Assembly (NCBI RefSeq): GCF_008831285.2
Contig: NC_045141.1
Span: 21,980,742 to 22,040,741, forward strand
Length of the DNA: 60,000 bases
Reading direction: 5' to 3'
Origin: Nymphaea colorata
Lineage: Eukaryota; Streptophyta; Magnoliopsida; Nymphaeales; Nymphaeaceae
A program made the position numbers and the translations under genes. Shown here one piece after another: positions 50,401 through 60,000 of this stretch; positions within the stretch are counted from its first letter, which is position 1, and each line of letters starts with the position of its first letter. The notes below the pieces were generated by a model, which did not search any database, was not told where the DNA came from, and was given only the letters and a program-made list of their open reading frames with translations.

Positions 50401-53400
50401 GTAGGTGAGTGTAAAGTTCACAATATGCACAACTATGATGAATAAATTTTTGCTGGCATAGACCAAAAAGACTATAAATTGAAGAGATGCTCAAAACAGT
50501 CACATACTATACCTGTATATTCTGTACAATGGTTGAAGCATTCACCACAACTGGTTGCAAATCATTATCAGCCAATAACCTAAGCAGTGATGACAGAAAA
50601 ATAGACCTCTCTTGTTCTGTTGCCTAAAATAAGGATTTCAGATAATTTTAATGTATACAAAATTTGAAGCATGTTTTCTAAGAACACTAAATAAAACAAA
50701 TAACAAAAAGATATACAAAAGAAATTGCAACCTTATAAGTGCATGACTAACCCCTCCTCTTAGAAGGGTAGTCTTGAGCTCATGATCAAGTGAATCATAT
50801 TTTGCTCATCGATATAAAGTGAAGTAAAAATCAATCTGTTCCATTTGTCCAAAAGAAAAGAAAAAAGAAAAAAAAAAAGAAAAGACTACCATGGTTCTCA
50901 GACTAATCTAGGAAACAATCAGACTACAGTTAGTGCTTGAGATGCCATTATGCTCTGGCATTAGTGGCAGTGTAACAGCACCAAGAGACAAGTGGAATTT
51001 GTACTTTGTTACTACTATTTTTGATCTATTACATAACATGCAATAGGTAGTTAGGCAAGGGAAATTTATAAACCATACATACTCAATATCAATTATGATA
51101 CATGCCCAGAGAGGATAAAATGTTCTGCTAATATTTCACATGCATGGCTAGTAAGCATGAAATAGTTGCACATCCTGCGACTCTCTCGGTGTTGTGCATC
51201 ATTTCTAGTCACCAGCACTTTTGACATGGACATGCACTTCTAATTATCGGCACCTTTAAGAATGAAATGTTTGTGCATCACTTACAATTAAGAGAACTTC
51301 TAAAGCATGAAACACTGTCCATCTTTTCTAGTCTCTAGCATTCTAACACGGAGATGCTTATGACAAATGCTTTTGCATATCAACAAGTTCTGGTCATATG
51401 CACTCCTATACATGGCATGGTCACTTCAGTTTGTGATGTGAAGCATGAAAAATAAGTGAGCATTCATTATAGTGTGGAAATCTTCGTATTCTACAAGAGA
51501 CTTTGGCTAACTTTAACTTGAAAATTCAGCTGTGTATCATGTCGGAATCATATAATTCTGCACTTTTAATTTAGAAACGACAATTTCTTCCTTTTATATG
51601 GGGGCAAGATCTTCCTGGGCATTTGGATGAACTAGTCCAGCCCCATCACCACAGTTTATTATGCAGGAAGAAGATGACGATAAAAGGATCATCCAACCAG
51701 AACTGTGAAGAATCCTGAGTTCATTGCTTGGACAAAGAGAGATCAAGCACTTGTTGCATACATCACCTCCACTTTGTCACAAGTGACAAGTGGTACATCA
51801 CCTCCACTTTATCACAAGTGATGTTATCACAGTTTCTATCAAATTATGAATAGGTTGGCTCAAACCTATTCTCAGACAGTAGAAGCAAGAATTCAATATC
51901 CCAGAAAGAAACTATGTTTGTCTGTGAATATCTAAATAAGGTAAAAGATAAAAACTGTCATGTTCCGCTAAATTTTGTTGGATGTGATATTTCAAACAAA
52001 GACCAATACAATAAACACCAAGTGATTAGCGACAGGACCACCATGTTCTCAATAACTTTTTGTCGTGTTTCCAATCTTATCTGCCTTTGAAGAGCTTTGT
52101 ATGCCCAACTTCTTCGTACGAGGTAAGCTCAAAGAGCATTTCAAATGACAATAATAGATAATCAGATATACACAGTGTCTTTCTTAGCCGCAGGAATGAA
52201 TAATGGTCTAGGACATGAAGGAAATAATAATGAACAGATAGAAGTCATGGAAGGCAAGAACAAGGAAGTTGTGGTTTGCTTAATACCCTGAATATGTCAC
52301 CAAATCCTAAGGTAGGAAATCAAAGAGTTGTATTGTATCCACGTGTTCTCAATAACGTATCATGGTTTATGCATGTACCGAGGACTGAAGTCACTGAACA
52401 CATGCATGTTGTAAAGATAATACTGAGATACTTGAACAGAATGCTGGAAATGAGACATTCTATAAAAGGAGTTAGATAGATAGAAAAATAAAAAGTCACA
52501 TTAAATTATTACTTATATGGATGCAGAATGAGCAGGAAATCCAGACAAGAAGAGATTAGTTTCAAACTATTGTGTATTCCTCATCAAAAATTTGTATCTT
52601 GGAGTAGTAGAAAACAAAAGGTTGTTGTGCCATGATTGATACCACATGGGTTAGATATCTATACAGCAAATTGGAGGCGTCCATCTCAAGGTCACAATTA
52701 TCTTGCGAAAGTAAAGTGTCACAAATATTTTAACATTGTTCTAATTCACCATAGGTGCATAAAACACATAGAGAGATAAGCACTTCAATAGACAAAAAAG
52801 TTAAAGAAATTGAGTCTCATCATGTTCATAGTGAAAATCAAGTGGTGAATTCATTCACAAAGGGTTTGAAAAAGCATGGTTTTTTTGGTATCTAAACGCC
52901 AAGCTGTCCATAGTGTAAGACCATCTACAACTTCAGGGAGGCTATTAAGACATACACAAATCGTCCCATGAGGTATAATATGCAAATATGTATATAAGTG
53001 AATGGATTTAGGTCATGCCACTTCCTTTTTGGGTTAACTTGTTGTGACTCTTAGGAGCCTCTTTCTCTTCCTTTGCCAAGATTTTGATGCATAACTAATC
53101 CTCAAAAACCTAATAGTTATCCCATCTAGAGTCATTAGCAAAAGGACAGAAAGAAGGAAAATAGGTTAACTGCATTTTTTGCATCTAGGAAATACTAAGA
53201 TGGCTTTTCGAAAAGCTTCAGCCATGAAGAAATTATAAATGTCTGCCTCCGTGTATAATATTAACAGATGTTCCTGCTCCCATTTCTTAGAACCATAAAG
53301 GTAGATCAGATACTCTGATACTTAATGGATGTGCTAAAATACAAGTTGTTTGACAAGAATTGTGAGTACAGTAATAAGCATGCTCATATGTTTCCATGTA

Positions 53401-56400
53401 CAATAATACTGTGGGAAGATTCAAGACAATAGAAGACATTAGACACATATGTCAACTCATCAGGAAGACCAACATATGCTATTTTTGGATATCTTCCTAT
53501 CTCATTGCAAGTGCAGATTAAGAAGTTTAAAGGTATACTTGCTACAGAAAAGGAGCAAACTTGAAGCTCCTTCCAGATCAATACGGAAATAAAATAAAAG
53601 CCAGCAGATACAGGCTAGTGTTGAAGATAATGATGATATACCAATAAGGTTTCAGCCAGATTCATATTTTCTTCAATTTCCTTTTTCCTTTCAGAAAGTG
53701 CTTGTGAAGCAGCAGCTAACAGTTCTTTCTGCTGCCTATCTAAATCCTGTTGCACAAAAATGTCAATTAGATGATACCACCAAAAAAAAAAGATTCCACA
53801 GAGCCTTCATAATGGTTTTATATTGTTCCATCAAGAGAAATGATACCAACCAGGCGCATACCAGCAAACCTTTTCTCTAAGACATGCTTTTCTTTTAGCA
53901 ACTCCAACTCCTGAAGCCATAGACAGATTGTCTTAGTCAATGCTGGGAAGGCCACGTATTAAAAAGGAAAATACAACCTCATAAACATAGTGGGTATATT
54001 TAAATAGAAATCTCTATTATGGTGACAAAAAATGAGGCCCGCTTTAAATTTCTTGAAGGTTTATTAGAAGTTCCATTTTCTTGAGCTCTTATGTAAAGGA
54101 AAACAGAAAATTTTATCCCTACATTGGCTGAAAACTGACGCTAACAATAGTATTTATGGTATGCTTATACCAATAAATTATCAAAGGTTTCAATTCCTAC
54201 TGAAATTTTTAGAGAATTTTTGAAGGTCAGACTTTTGTCACTGTGAATATCATGCCTTAATAGAAGCATCTGCAAGCTGTTTCCTAAGCTGCATTAATTC
54301 TTGCTCTTGAGCTCTAAATCTGGAAAGTATTTCTTTCTCCTGCAACCAGTAGAATACTCAGAAGTCAAAACATCAAATATTAGGGACCAAGGGCTTCAGA
54401 TTAACAGCTAACAAACCAACGTTTCAAAAGCCACTGACTTGGGACTTGACTCATTCATTCTTGTCTTGTGACTCAGTGGATCAACTTGGTGACTTGAGCC
54501 AAGTTTTAGTTAACTATTATCATTGAAAGAAGAATGAAATATTTATCATTTAAACATAAAAGGGTTGTAGAATGACTTGATTACATTTTGTCATGTAAAT
54601 AACTCAGATATAAGTCAAACAAATATCAAGTAAAGTAATAAGTAAGTTATATTTACTCATGTGACAACAAGAAATTGAACAAATAAGCTACTGCTGCCAC
54701 TCTATAGTTGCAAAAGTCAACATAACTAAGTAGCAAGTATCAATATATCACTAAAAAAGAACTCAACAAAAAGCAAGCATTAAGTAAATATATTCAACAT
54801 TGACAGTTAACCAACAGTTAACAAACCCAACATGTATGTATATAATATCTAAAACTAAAGTCCAAATTAACAAGACCAATGCTCTAAAATTTGAAATAAA
54901 TAGATAACATATCCAAAGCATCCTTATATTCCAATAGATTAGAAGATTCACATCAAAATTAAGTAATTGAATAGTTAGTAACCAACCACCTTGTTGATTA
55001 CAAAATATAAAGTCTATCACCAGATTGCTGGGAGTCAAACAAGCTTTTGCTCTGAGTCAAGCGAGTTCCACACCAAGCCAAACAGAGTTTCAGCCAAGTC
55101 AAACTGAGGTTTGGCAGAGTCAACCCGAATCACACTGAGTTTCAAGCATGAACCAGTGCCCTTACTGGGTTGACCCATAAGGGGGGTGAGCCAATGAGTT
55201 GTGTCAGTGAGTTTTAAAACATGAGAGAAAACACAAGTCATGAAAGAAAAGTACTTCAGATGTTCCATTTTTCTTCCCATTGGACTCCCGAAGATGCATG
55301 AAGTTGTTTGGACTTGAGGATCGACCAACTGCGGTACCTTCCCTTTTTGACACCTAAATGAGAAGAACAGATAAAACTATTGGAACAATAGAGAACATCA
55401 TTAAAAATAAAAAATAATTGCTTGAGGGATACACAAAACATTTAACATGGAAGCCTCATGGCATATTCTAGTCAGTAAATAAGTCTGAGACAATAGAAAA
55501 AGTTGAAAAAGGTGGTAATTGGTATCCTCCAAAAGCGTCAGCATTAATATGGAAAGATTTTTTACTTTTATAGAGAAAAAAACAAAGATGTGACATCATA
55601 TACAGAAGACCATGACATGCCACACATTTCATCTGTCACACAAGGCAATCAAACATGATTACTAATTGAAGCAATTCTAACCTTCTAAGGAAAGGATGTT
55701 GGACTTTTATAAGAAGCATAGAAAGATAGTTTTGGCAGTCTAATAAACCAAAACGAGCTTGTTTTACTTCATCATACACAAATTCACTTCAACATTTAAC
55801 ACAGAATATGCTCTCGACATTTGAGACTTTAAGTAATGGAAAACAAATTTTGCAATATGAAAGGAAACTCAACTATCATAGCACTGCCATAAGAGAACAT
55901 CGGATGTACCCGAGGAGGAGACAGTTTAGTGTTTCATCATGCTGAGGCATGGAATTGCATGGTAAAGAGCACTTCATAATTCATTAAATGGCTTAATCAA
56001 CAATATGACAAAAAATAAGAAGAGAGACTCTGTCATCAATTAACATCTCTTCATGAGCATCGCTTGAAAGAAAAGAACAAATGTCAAACAGACAAGGTAC
56101 AGGAGTCAACTAAAATAACTTACGTGATTGCAGGTTGTCACATTATAGTAACATACTATGACCATCTTTTTCTTTAACAACCATGAAGAGAAGAAAATAT
56201 TAGACAAAGGAAATGAACAAACCAAGACCGAACTGTCTCCCTACAAGCATCACATAGAAAACAAACAAATCTCAAACAAAGATGATATAGGACTCAATAG
56301 ACTAACTTGTATAATTGCAGGTCGTGGCATTACAGTAACATAGGTTTTGTCTGTTTTAACATTCATGAACGGAGGTATAAGGAAAATGAAACAAAAGGAG

Positions 56401-57415
56401 AAACTAACAACGGAAAGGAGGGAAAGAGCATGAGAAATAACATCACGTGCAAAAACACCGCATGAAAAGGGAAAAAAAGATATCAGTAAACATTTCTAAC
56501 CGTTAACCTTTGGGCCCAGGCTCTTAATGTGAACCGACACAACAACAAATGAAGAAACATGGAAGCAAGTAGGCACATATCTTCATAGTGAACAAGGATA
56601 AAAAACAGCCATTGGGTGCCATAAGCAAAATAATAGGGCAACTGAGCCCCTTAGGCTCACAAAAAATTGAAGCAAAAAAAAAAAAAAAAAAAAAAAGCTG
56701 TGAATGTCACCATGAACAGCTTAACTTCAAGTTTGTGTGAAATATAGAATACTGTTCCATAGAAAGGTAGATTGAGAATAAGCCAAGGTAAGGAAGCATA
56801 AGCAAACAAGATACCCTTGGTAGCGCTTAAAGCACGAAATTGGATCCTAACATAAGAAACACGATGATGACATAACTTGTTTTTCCGTTGACTATGGCGC
56901 TGGACAAATGCCAACATAACTTCAAGTAAGAGATCCCAAGACAACGATGGTGATTTAAGTAACGATAATATATTAGTATCGTTAGCAAGAAAGAACAGGT
57001 CTACCATGTCCACACCTCAACACTCCTAACGTTCAGCAAATTACCAATCCCAACGGGTAAGAAAAAAGAACGAAAAAGTTGATATGATTCAAGAAATCAA
57101 AGCGGGAACCAGCCAATCAAAAAAATTACAAGGAGAGGGAAAGCATATCTTTCAAGAAGCTCTCAAATTTCATCCTCCCATTAAAACGCAAAAAAGGAAA
57201 AAAAATCCAAAAGTTCTTGCATTATGAACACATTATTACATCGTCAAACAAGCAAGTGAAAAACATGTTGGAGCACCCCATCAGTCGGGCGAAAACCAAC
57301 ATGATTACAACCAAGTAAAACACCAAATCGCAATGAATCCCGTGAAAGAAAAACTCAAGTTGCAGAATATTAACGATTGCAAAAAAAAAAAATCAAAGAC
57401 TGGGTCTCGTACCAT
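35430..57415 (-). CDS. Coiled-coil protein with C-terminal A9 (AIR9)-like region, 20 coding exons, about 573 aa
   Basis: Minus-strand coding exons: 57413-57415 (the ATG only), 55255-55353, 54256-54339, 53851-53910, 53642-53746, 50513-50623, 50041-50082, 48829-48931, 47619-47764, 47392-47513, 42313-42491, 42121-42233, 41961-42015, 41746-41837, 39993-40041, 39475-39545, 37277-37399, 37020-37105, 35642-35687 and 35430-35462. Reading phases agree at every junction. Residues 35-117 (EKEILSRFRAQEQELMQLRK, KEKHVLEKRFAGMRL, QALSERKKEIEENM) are a heptad-rich coiled coil. About 352-563 resemble the A9 repeat of AIR9-type proteins (ILACGVQVNGTT, YPEYLVTADDVDKVIAV, GRVVIAYANNK) and end in RDILVLTMREFWK. 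It matches a plant-specific coiled-coil/A9-like family whose biochemical role I do not know; AIR9 itself is microtubule-associated. Weakest points: the donor at 47391 (AG|GTCTGG), the last exon and the one-codon first exon. Confidence 0.8.
36600..36850. repeat. CTAGGC-rich inverted-repeat patch in an intron
   Basis: Blocks such as GGCACCCCTAGGCAGGCC (near 36628) and GCCTAGGGCCTAGGCAGG (near 36815) flank a purine-rich GAGGAGAAAAAGAAAA stretch. The CCTAGG palindromes suggest the ends of a small decayed inverted-repeat transposon. No coding content. Confidence 0.35.
37552..37988. mobile_element. Small element with TCACATGGGTAC ends in an intron
   Basis: The left end GGTCACATGGGTAC is inverted at the right end as GTACCTATGTGACATAG, enclosing about 430 bases with GTACCCAAAATGGG-type inner repeats and an AT-rich core. 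Sequences of the same kind appear at 45118-45475 and 45855-46420 inside the hAT remnant, so this is a repeat family with at least three local copies. No transposase is encoded, so it is probably non-autonomous. Confidence 0.5.
40385..40778. repeat. Tandem duplication of about 197 bp in an intron
   Basis: Two head-to-tail copies, about 40385-40581 and 40582-40778, begin with CAAGCAG-TTACT-TTGCCC and share GTATATAACAAGGA. They differ at roughly a dozen positions, making them older than the 1.15 kb duplication at 8459-10757. They lie in the intron between exons 41746-41837 and 39993-40041 of the minus-strand gene and look non-coding. Confidence 0.85.
42555..42660. repeat. Outlying piece of the GATAC-rich repeat
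   Basis: It contains GATATGATACACCACCTGTA, nearly the same as a piece at 43045-43064 in the inner element, plus several TATCRTA/TACGATA words. It is probably a solo fragment or the original left edge of the same transposon family. Confidence 0.5.
42996..43321. mobile_element. Nested non-autonomous element with GATAC-rich ends
   Basis: It starts TAGTGTTGTACATATCGTAC and ends GATACACTTTTTACAACATTG, giving inverted ends like those of the surrounding hAT element. The interior is almost entirely built of ACGATACAAT-type words, including a 50-bp tandem duplication (about 43044-43093 and 43094-43143). It may be a deletion derivative that inserted next to its parent's left end. Confidence 0.5.
43330..46675 (+). 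pseudogene. hAT transposase remnant (BED finger, DUF659-like, dimerisation region)
   Basis: Read in order with frameshifts: LICNYCKKQM at 43345-43375, a degenerate BED zinc finger start; KKKRIEKEMDEAK and an acidic linker (to 43806); AMTDAVTSIGFGYKILSYHQ to SVTAKGWTDT (43936-44111), matching the DUF659 region of plant hAT transposases; DNAPNYKS and FHWTPCATHCVKLM (44270-44380), the catalytic-domain neighbourhood; FGSDCQTLKIL and LNNLVYVRYDMKLRRRK (45598-45795), the C-terminal dimerisation region; and an acidic tail (ELDKIFDEEDICW, about 46556-46600). In-frame stops and insertions show that it cannot make transposase. Confidence 0.75.
46254..46350. repeat. TA/CATA/TG microsatellite cluster
   Basis: ATATATATA tracts, a (CATA)n run near 46285-46305 and (TG)n near 46334-46350, inside one of the young insertions in the hAT remnant. 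Confidence 0.85.
48979..49042. repeat. (GA)n and (GAT)n microsatellite
   Basis: A GAGAGAGAGAGAGATAGAG run continues into at least seven GAT triplets, then GAAGAAGACA and further GAT triplets. It lies about 50 bases upstream of exon 8 (48829-48931) of the minus-strand gene. On the transcript strand it is a pyrimidine-rich (ATC, TC) tract that may serve as part of the acceptor context. Confidence 0.9.
52276..52900 (+). pseudogene. Ty1/copia RT/RNase H remnant in an intron
   Basis: Plus-strand pieces in order match the end of the copia polyprotein: VSWFMHVPRTEVTEHMHVVK and ILRYLNRML (end of reverse transcriptase); VSWSSRKQKVV near 52599 (the RNase H hallmark that continues SSAEAE in intact elements); HRCIKHIER (RTKHIE-like); and NSFTKGLKKHGFF near 52848 (DxxTKGL-like). 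Multiple frameshifts and stops separate them. The fragment lies antisense in the 50624-53641 intron of the coiled-coil gene. LTRs were not identified. Confidence 0.7.
53911..54255 (-). other. GC-AG intron in the coiled-coil gene
   Basis: Exon 3 ends ASIK and is followed by GCATGA rather than GT; the intron closes with TTCAG before ELELLKEKHV. Phase 0 is kept and the joined protein matches the family, so the non-canonical donor is probably genuine. The AAG|GC context is that of the known minor class of GC-AG introns. Confidence 0.6.
54430..55225. repeat. Possible decayed element with AGTCAA/TTGACT-rich ends
   Basis: The left edge carries TTGGGACTTGACTCATTC and GACTTGAGCC; the right edge carries many AGTCAA words (AGTCAAACAAGC, GAGTCAAGCGAG, AAGTCAAACTGAG), i.e. 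roughly the inverse, around an AT-rich core. It fills most of the intron between exons 55255-55353 and 54256-54339. No transposase frame was seen. Confidence 0.35.
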
Positions 57416-59835
57416 ACTCCGCCTGAAGAACAGAAGAGGGCAAACCAAGAGAGAGAGGGAGAGGATTGTTACGTTGTAATAAGAGGTGGACGCGTGGGGA
57501 ACCAAGTGACGACGAAGTGAAAACGACGGCGATCGCTGACGCGTTTCCAGGAAGTCGACGGACAGGGAAATGGGGAGGAAACTCAACGAGTGAACGAAAG
57601 ATGGGAAGAGAGAGAGAGCCCGCGCTCTAATGAGCTATCGTTTCGGATCATGTCATGCTTCCCGGGGAGATCATCTAGCATGTCCCTGAGAAAAACGGGT
57701 CTCTCCGTATTTTTGTGCATTTTACAAAATCGTCCTTTCTTGCGAGCTTTACTACAAAATGGTCCCCTTTTTCTTACCCTTTTTTTCTAAAAACGGTGTC
57801 CCTTGTTTTTTGCATTTTAATACTCGAAACACGTCAATCCTTCAGCTAAAACGCGTTTAAATAACTCGACCGAAATCTTTATTCATGTCATCGAAAAGAG
57901 AGAAAAAAAAAGTGCAATTTATAGAAATTAATTAGAGAAGGAGTCAGTAAAATTAGCTTTAATTTGCTGATCAAATTCAATAGATTATAAATGGATTAGA
58001 AAATTCAAAAATGGAGCAGATTATACGTTCACAATAAGAATGAAGAGCATTCACAAACTCTAAAACAAGATTATGGTATTTTACTTGTGACGATGAAATA
58101 TCATAATCATTTAGCAGCAGATTTAAGTTAAATCTACATGGTTTTCGAACTAAAACATAAATAGTCTTTAATTCAAATGTCTCATAGAACAACTTTTTTT
58201 AATTTTATAATACTTTTAGAGTTTTTTTATTAAAATTTCCTTTATATATACAAACAATTAAATAGATCAAATTATTAACACGAATATAAATAAAATTTTG
58301 TGAGGCCGATGCAGGCAACTGCTCGCACCAGCCACTTGTTGGAGAACTATCAACAGCAGAAGCGGTTTCGTGAAATTTTGCCGAAATGTGTTGTTATAAT
58401 GAAAGAACAAAACGTGCACGGTTGCTTTGCAATATAGTTAGGTGAGATTGATAGCAAGAATGTTAAGAATGTATATAATTTAAAGGTGATCGATTCAAAT
58501 CGGTTCCAAATCCAATACGCCATGCGATCTGCAATTCAGCTGAATCAAATGTGTGTGGGCAAGAATATTACAAATTTATTTTTTAAAATTTATATGTATG
58601 TTAAAACGAAAACTCCTTGTTATGATTTATATAATAGTTGAAAAATACAGTCAAATCGGTCACTGAATCAAATCAGAGCCAATTTGATTCAGATTGATTC
58701 TAATAACGTTGGGTTAAAGAGTGTTCTGGTCCGGGTCTCTCTTATGTGGTGAAATAATCTCTCTCTCTATTATTTCAATGTTAACAAAGATTTGAATTTG
58801 AAACAGAACATCTCACAACATCGAGTATAAGCTCAGCACTCTAGTTTTATTTGCGCGTCCTTAATTATACAAAATCATTATAGTTAATATCCATTTAACT
58901 CTGCAACATGAATCCAATTAAATCACCGTAGTCTCTTCATCTGCGCGTAAACTGACTAATTGGGTTCCTCAAGCATTTACTTGTTCCTTTTTTTTTCTTT
59001 TTTTTTTCAACTTATTGTTATTAGTTAATCTTTTGAAGTTGCGCTAGGAATTTGAACCTTGGAATAGTGCCATATCGGGTGGAACAAGAGCATTTATCTT
59101 TTTTTTTTCTTTTGTTTTGAAGAAAAAGAGATAAACTAGCAAAAAAGAAAAAAAGGAAAAATGTTATATGAACTTGTCCTAAAGGTCCACAAAACTTTGG
59201 TTCATTTAGATCTATATTATTAGTTCAATGTTTGTGGGGACAAAGAAAAACACAAAGAATCTTTGTGATATCTGAATTCTTGACCCAATGGCCAAGGCAG
59301 ACCCTTTAGAGCAGACAGGTTATATGTTAAGTTTCTTGCATGAGAGAATGAGTTCGTGGTTGAAAATAACAAAAACACCCTTCATTGCAAACTCCATAGT
59401 TTCCTCTCTAACAAGGACAAAATGAATTTTTTATAAATGACTAAAATACCCTTGTAACTTAACATATAATAAGTTCACATATTAGCTCAAAGCTGGTTAT
59501 ATGCGTCATAGTGGTGCGCTAAATTTTGTGCATCAGTATAGCTAATGACAAAAGTACCTCTCATCACATAGAAAATGATAAGATTTTTTGAAAGATAAAA
59601 ATGAAAAAAAGAAGAAAAAGAAATGACTATAAAAAACATGTTTTTTTGTTTTATTACAAAAAATTCATCCCCCTTCTATTACTGCCCACATAAGCTGCAG
59701 ACAGAACCTTTACTACTTACTAGCATTATGATATACAATTGAAGATGTACTAGCACCAAAACATATATACATATATAGTGGTTTTGAGTGTGCCTCTTTC
59801 CATTCAAATCATGAAACAGCTTTGGACCTTAAAGG
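57416..59835. other. Promoter and intergenic region right of the coiled-coil gene
   Basis: 57416-57620 is GC-richer with GA tracts (GAGAGAGAGGGAGAGG) and should hold the leader and core promoter of the minus-strand gene; no clear TATA box stands out. From 57.9 kb onward the sequence is AT-rich. A patch at about 58480-58700 is rich in GATTCA/TGAATC words, probably old repeat. No supported gene. Confidence 0.55.
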
Positions 59836-59901
59836 TTAGAAGAAATAAAGAAGGGCTTCAGCCTTTTCGGGTATCTCCGATTCTCTCCACTGCGACCGAT
59901 C
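59836..59901 (-). CDS. Possible terminal exon of a gene extending past the right edge
   Basis: On the minus strand an acceptor (CCAATAG) is followed by 21 codons, DRSQWRESEIPEKAEALLYF plus F, and a stop at 59836-59838. The residues look protein-like and the local GC content is higher than in the flanks. The upstream sequence (59902-60000) is pyrimidine-rich near the acceptor, with stops in this frame, as expected of an intron. I do not recognise the family, and the upstream exons would lie outside the window. Confidence 0.25.
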   Translation of the reverse strand, partial: DRSQWRESEIPEKAEALLYFF

Positions 59902-60000
59902 CTATTGGTCAACTAACTGGGAGGGGATGTGCCGCTGTAGGAACCTAACTCCAATATCAAAGTTGTGGTATCGTGCAACGGTGATTACTAGCCGGAGCAT

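Overview
This is nuclear DNA of a flowering plant. The evidence is AT-rich sequence with many introns, two clearly recognisable plant gene families (a PLATZ zinc-binding transcription factor and a MINIYO/RPAP1 orthologue), a third plant-type gene encoding a coiled coil plus an AIR9-type (A9-like) region, and remnants of Ty3/gypsy, Ty1/copia and BED/hAT transposable elements. The species cannot be named from the sequence. All gene models below were built by hand from splice sites, reading phase and remembered family conservation.

Layout. Positions 1-6946 are a tandem satellite with a higher-order structure: about 205 to 234 bp monomers of seven types arranged in a roughly 1.54 kb seven-mer, itself part of a roughly 5.06 kb super-repeat. 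The array stops abruptly against a degenerate minus-strand Ty3/gypsy integrase tail (6948-7047). An AT-rich block of diverged repeats and a gag-like fragment (8281-8458) follow. Then comes a very recent 1.15 kb tandem duplication (8459-10757) and a minus-strand promoter with one or two apparently non-coding exons (10830-12401).

The genic part starts at about 15.3 kb. A PLATZ gene lies on the minus strand (15325-18990, four coding exons, 228 aa). A MINIYO-like gene lies divergently on the plus strand (22162-32697, ten coding exons, 1550 aa). Convergent to it is a 22 kb, 20-exon minus-strand gene (35430-57415, about 573 aa) encoding a short N-terminal coiled coil and a C-terminal A9-like region. 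Its introns are swollen by transposons: a decayed 4 kb BED/hAT element (42962-47011), a Ty1/copia RT/RNase H remnant (about 52276-52900) and several small inverted-repeat elements. One intron is of the GC-AG type. The last 2.4 kb is mostly empty, with a possible terminal exon of another minus-strand gene at the right edge.

Functionally, PLATZ (zinc-dependent binding of A/T-rich DNA) and MINIYO (an RNA polymerase II elongation and assembly factor that switches cells to differentiation) are both nuclear transcription proteins. Nothing in the sequence shows that they are co-regulated. The most unusual parts of the window are the satellite hierarchy, its junction with the gypsy remnant, and the transposon-laden intron in which read-through past the exon would give a truncated coiled-coil-only product.
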